Shown: positions 62,142 to 64,000 of the stretch, piece after piece
Layout of the letters: every line of letters starts with the position of its first letter
Position numbering within the stretch: position 1 is the first letter of the stretch
Source of the DNA: Bacteroidales bacterium
GTDB lineage: Bacteria > Bacteroidota > Bacteroidia > Bacteroidales > UBA932
Length of the DNA stretch: 64,000 bases
Assembly: GCA_012522855.1 (NCBI GenBank)
Contig: JAAYJQ010000029.1
Span: 59,725 to 123,724, forward strand
Direction: 5' to 3'
Notes under the pieces: model-generated
What the model was told of the DNA's origin: nothing
Databases searched by the model: none
What the model saw: only the letters and a program-made list of their open reading frames with translations
Translations under genes and position numbers: made by a program

Positions 62142-63041
62142 ATCGCCTTTCGCTCCTGCGATCTCGGAGATTCTCCGGATGGCGTCGGCGACTTCTTCCA
62201 GCAGCCAGCGCGGGGTGGAAGTGGCACCGCAGACGCCTACGGTATCTCCGTCTCGGAACCAGCTCGATGAAAGATCCTCGGAAGAAGAGATGCGATGTGT
62301 ATTTGGATTGACACCTGCGCACAGATCGAAAAGTACCTTTCCGTTGGAACTCGAAGCGCCCGATACAAAGACGATGACAGCATGCCGCTTTGCGAAGGCT
62401 CCGAGTTCGCTGTGCCGGGATGCCACCTGTCGACAGATGGTGTCATGGATTTTCACTTCGGCGCCTGCGATACGAAGCAATTCCGAACGGATGGCGGAAT
62501 ATTCATCGGGACTCTTGGTCGTCTGCGAGAAGATCTCCAACGGTCGCTCGGTGTGGATCCGGCCGGAAGACAGGGCCTCCTTCAGCGTTTGTTCATTCTC
62601 GATCACTACGGCATCGCCGCCGACCTGTCCCAGCAGGCCGAGGACTTCCGGATGACCGATCTTTCCGAAGATGATGACCTGTCCGCCGACTTTCTTCATG
62701 CGGGCATAGGCTTCCTGAATGCTTTTTTGGAGACGGAGAACGACGGGGCAGGTACAATCGACCAGACGGACGCCCAGTTCCCGGGCTTGGGAATACGTTT
62801 CCGGGGGTTCTCCGTGCGCGCGGATGAGGGCCGTCTTGCCTGAGCAGCCTTTCAACTCGCCCGGTTTGAGCGTTTTGAGTCCCTTGGCGTGCAGCCGCGC
62901 AAGCTCCGCCTCGTTGTGGACGATTTCACCCAGGGAATACAATTCACCGCCCGCGTCCAGGATTTCTTCGGCCTTCGCGACCGCCCGGATCACGCCGCCG
63001 CAGAATCCGGATCGCGCGTCTATTTCAACCTGAATGGTCAT
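62139..63041 (-). CDS. ispH: 4-hydroxy-3-methylbut-2-enyl diphosphate reductase
   Basis: A 300-residue [4Fe-4S] enzyme of the last MEP-pathway step, making IPP and DMAPP, which feed the polyprenyl synthase at 18.4 kb. Cluster cysteines lie in ARSGFCGGVIRA (Cys14), VDCTCPVV and HDTICRQVASRH. GHPEVLGLLGQVGGDAVVIE, SQTTKSPDEY and the late VGVCGATSTPRWLLEEV are family marks. It lies 33 nt downstream of cmk, a pairing common in Bacteroidetes. Confidence 0.95.
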   Translation of the reverse strand: MTIQVEIDARSGFCGGVIRAVAKAEEILDAGGELYSLGEIVHNEAELARLHAKGLKTLKPGELKGCSGKTALIRAHGEPPETYSQARELGVRLVDCTCPVVLRLQKSIQEAYARMKKVGGQVIIFGKIGHPEVLGLLGQVGGDAVVIENEQTLKEALSSGRIHTERPLEIFSQTTKSPDEYSAIRSELLRIAGAEVKIHDTICRQVASRHSELGAFAKRHAVIVFVSGASSSNGKVLFDLCAGVNPNTHRISSSEDLSSSWFRDGDTVGVCGATSTPRWLLEEVADAIRRISEIAGAKGD

Positions 63042-63074
63042 ATTCTTTTATCGATCTTGCATTGCTTCGAAGAA

Positions 63075-63770
63075 TTATTCCAAGATTCCGAATTTACCCT
63101 GGATGAGACCCTGGAACCAGACGGTCTCTTCGTGAAGGGTCATGTCGGAATTGTCGAGCACGAAGGCGTCGGCCGCGCGGGCAAGGGGAGAGGTTTCCCG
63201 GTGAGAATCAATGTAGTCCCGCTCCTGCAGGTTCTTGAGCACTTCTTCCATCACAGGATTTTGCCCTTTCGCTTTCATCTCGTCGAAACGCCGTTGCGCC
63301 CGGACTTCCGGACGGGCCGTCATGAAGATTTTCACTTCGGCGTCCGGAAACACGGTCGTGCCGATGTCGCGTCCATCCATGACCACCCGCTTTCTGCGGC
63401 CGAACGCATGCAGCCGTTCGTCCACGAAGGCTCGGACAAAAGGGATCGCGGAAATCGGGCTGACATGTTCAGACACCTTCAGTGTGCGGATTTCCTGCTC
63501 CACGCAGCGTTCTCCGAGGAAGGTGCCCTTCCGCTCGCCCGTCCGGAAGTCCAGAACGAGGTCCGGAAGCGCTTCCTCCAGGCCTTTTTCATCGATGGAT
63601 CCGTCTCCCGCAATGAGTCCCCGTTCCAGCGCGAACAGGGTCACCCCGCGGTAGAGCGCGCCGGAATCAAGGTACAGCAGGGAATATTGCTCCGCGATAA
63701 GCTTGGCAAACGTGCTTTTGCCGGTGGAGGAGAAGCCGTCGATGGCCACGATGATATCTGGAATCTGCAT
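63075..63770 (-). CDS. cmk: cytidylate kinase
   Basis: A 231-residue NMP kinase that phosphorylates CMP/dCMP. The P-loop is AIDGFSSTGKSTFAKLIAE (residues ~10-28). LYLDSGALYRGVTL, VVMDGRDIGTTVFPDAEVKIFMTARPEVRAQRR and the terminal LDNSDMTLHEETVWF are family hallmarks. It is of normal length. Its promoter TATTTTTG is at 63812-63819, and it probably heads a cmk-ispH transcript. Confidence 0.95.
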   Translation of the reverse strand: MQIPDIIVAIDGFSSTGKSTFAKLIAEQYSLLYLDSGALYRGVTLFALERGLIAGDGSIDEKGLEEALPDLVLDFRTGERKGTFLGERCVEQEIRTLKVSEHVSPISAIPFVRAFVDERLHAFGRRKRVVMDGRDIGTTVFPDAEVKIFMTARPEVRAQRRFDEMKAKGQNPVMEEVLKNLQERDYIDSHRETSPLARAADAFVLDNSDMTLHEETVWFQGLIQGKFGILE

Positions 63771-63811
63771 GTTCGCGATGAATATACTGCCGCGTTGATG
63801 CGGTCAAATAA

Positions 63812-63819
63812 CAAAAATA
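63812..63819 (-). promoter_or_regulatory. promoter -7 element of cmk
   Basis: The minus strand reads TATTTTTG, 41 nt before the ATG at 63770. It is divergent from the response-regulator gene, before which GATATTTG (63851-63858, 7 of 8) may serve. Confidence 0.55.
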
Positions 63820-63876
63820 TGAAATTTTAGGGAAAGAAGGAATTTTGTCCGATATTTGCATCAATAGCACGCCGAT

Positions 63877-64000
63877 ATGAAAATTCTGATAGTAGACGAT
63901 GAACGGGCGATCCGGAACTCCATGAAGGAGATCCTGACCGATGAGGGTTACGAGGTGGACACCGCCGAAGACGGGGCGCAGGCCCTTGAATGGGCGGACA
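63877..64000 (+). CDS. response regulator, N-terminal receiver domain (cut by window edge)
   Basis: The first 41 codons of a two-component response regulator: MKILIVDDERAIRNSMKEILTDEGYEVDTAEDGAQALEWAD. The acidic pair Asp7-Asp8 of the receiver domain is present; the phosphoacceptor Asp lies beyond the edge. The opening is typical of NtrC-type sigma-54 activators in Bacteroidales, but the output domain is not in the window. Confidence 0.85.
   Translation, partial: MKILIVDDERAIRNSMKEILTDEGYEVDTAEDGAQALEWAD

Overview
The window looks like a chromosome segment of a fairly GC-rich (by eye mid-50s %) member of the Bacteroidales. The evidence is the family content (GldH, DUF4271, DUF2723, DUF3127, PG0541-like protein, FeoA-FeoB fusion, GH109, DPE2-like MalQ), the near absence of Shine-Dalgarno sequences, and about twenty sites matching the Bacteroidetes promoter (TTTG, 19-21 nt, TAnnTTTG). 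The genus cannot be read from the sequence alone. Almost all of it is ordinary, densely packed core genome. No rRNA, tRNA, CRISPR array or complete insertion sequence was seen.

Layout. 1-3.2 kb: a minus-strand operon SUI1 - DUF4271 - hemD - rnpA - yidD - ubiE/menG. 3.3-10.5 kb: DUF2723 membrane protein, an RlmI/K-type methyltransferase, pgk, lgt and a Cof-type HAD phosphatase. 10.7-16.7 kb: an RND efflux set (TolC, lipoprotein adaptor, permease, PII-like partner). 16.8-22.9 kb: trxA, a small outer-membrane barrel, a LOG-family protein, then the tightly coupled run polyprenyl synthase - holB - ricT - gldH - trmB. 22.9-24.95 kb: the one clear accessory island, a REP-associated (Y1/HUH) transposase-like gene between two arrays of short imperfect palindromes. 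25-32.7 kb: U32 peptidase-like protein, malQ, a PepSY-like lipoprotein, a glutaredoxin-like protein, FeoAB. 32.8-37.2 kb: minus-strand serC - serA - DUF1015 - hemerythrin/LuxR regulator, with a 92-bp cruciform element inside. 37.6-41.5 kb: a secreted two-phosphatase fusion, pyrB and a YigZ/IMPACT protein. 41.6-47.6 kb: pRiA4b ORF-3 family protein, DUF3127, FKBP, recQ, PHP phosphatase, DUF308. 47.6-54.2 kb: dnaG, metG, murB, murA. 54.2-60.4 kb: GH109, M16 peptidase, secreted unknown, dnaX, lptB. 60.6-64 kb: a lower-GC orphan lipoprotein, efp, ispH, cmk and the start of a response regulator.

Genes that work together: the efflux set with its PII-like companion; holB and dnaX (clamp loader) with dnaG and recQ (replication and repair); murB and murA (peptidoglycan precursor); serC and serA (serine); yidD and rnpA (membrane insertion, RNase P); cmk and ispH.

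The most promising undescribed material is the RAYT/REP island, whose left palindrome array is repeated on the right at a constant offset of 1476 bp. Next come the 92-bp four-way-junction palindrome inside the serine operon, the secreted alkaline-phosphatase-superfamily/HAD fusion, and a set of promoters so close to their ATGs that the transcripts should be leaderless.
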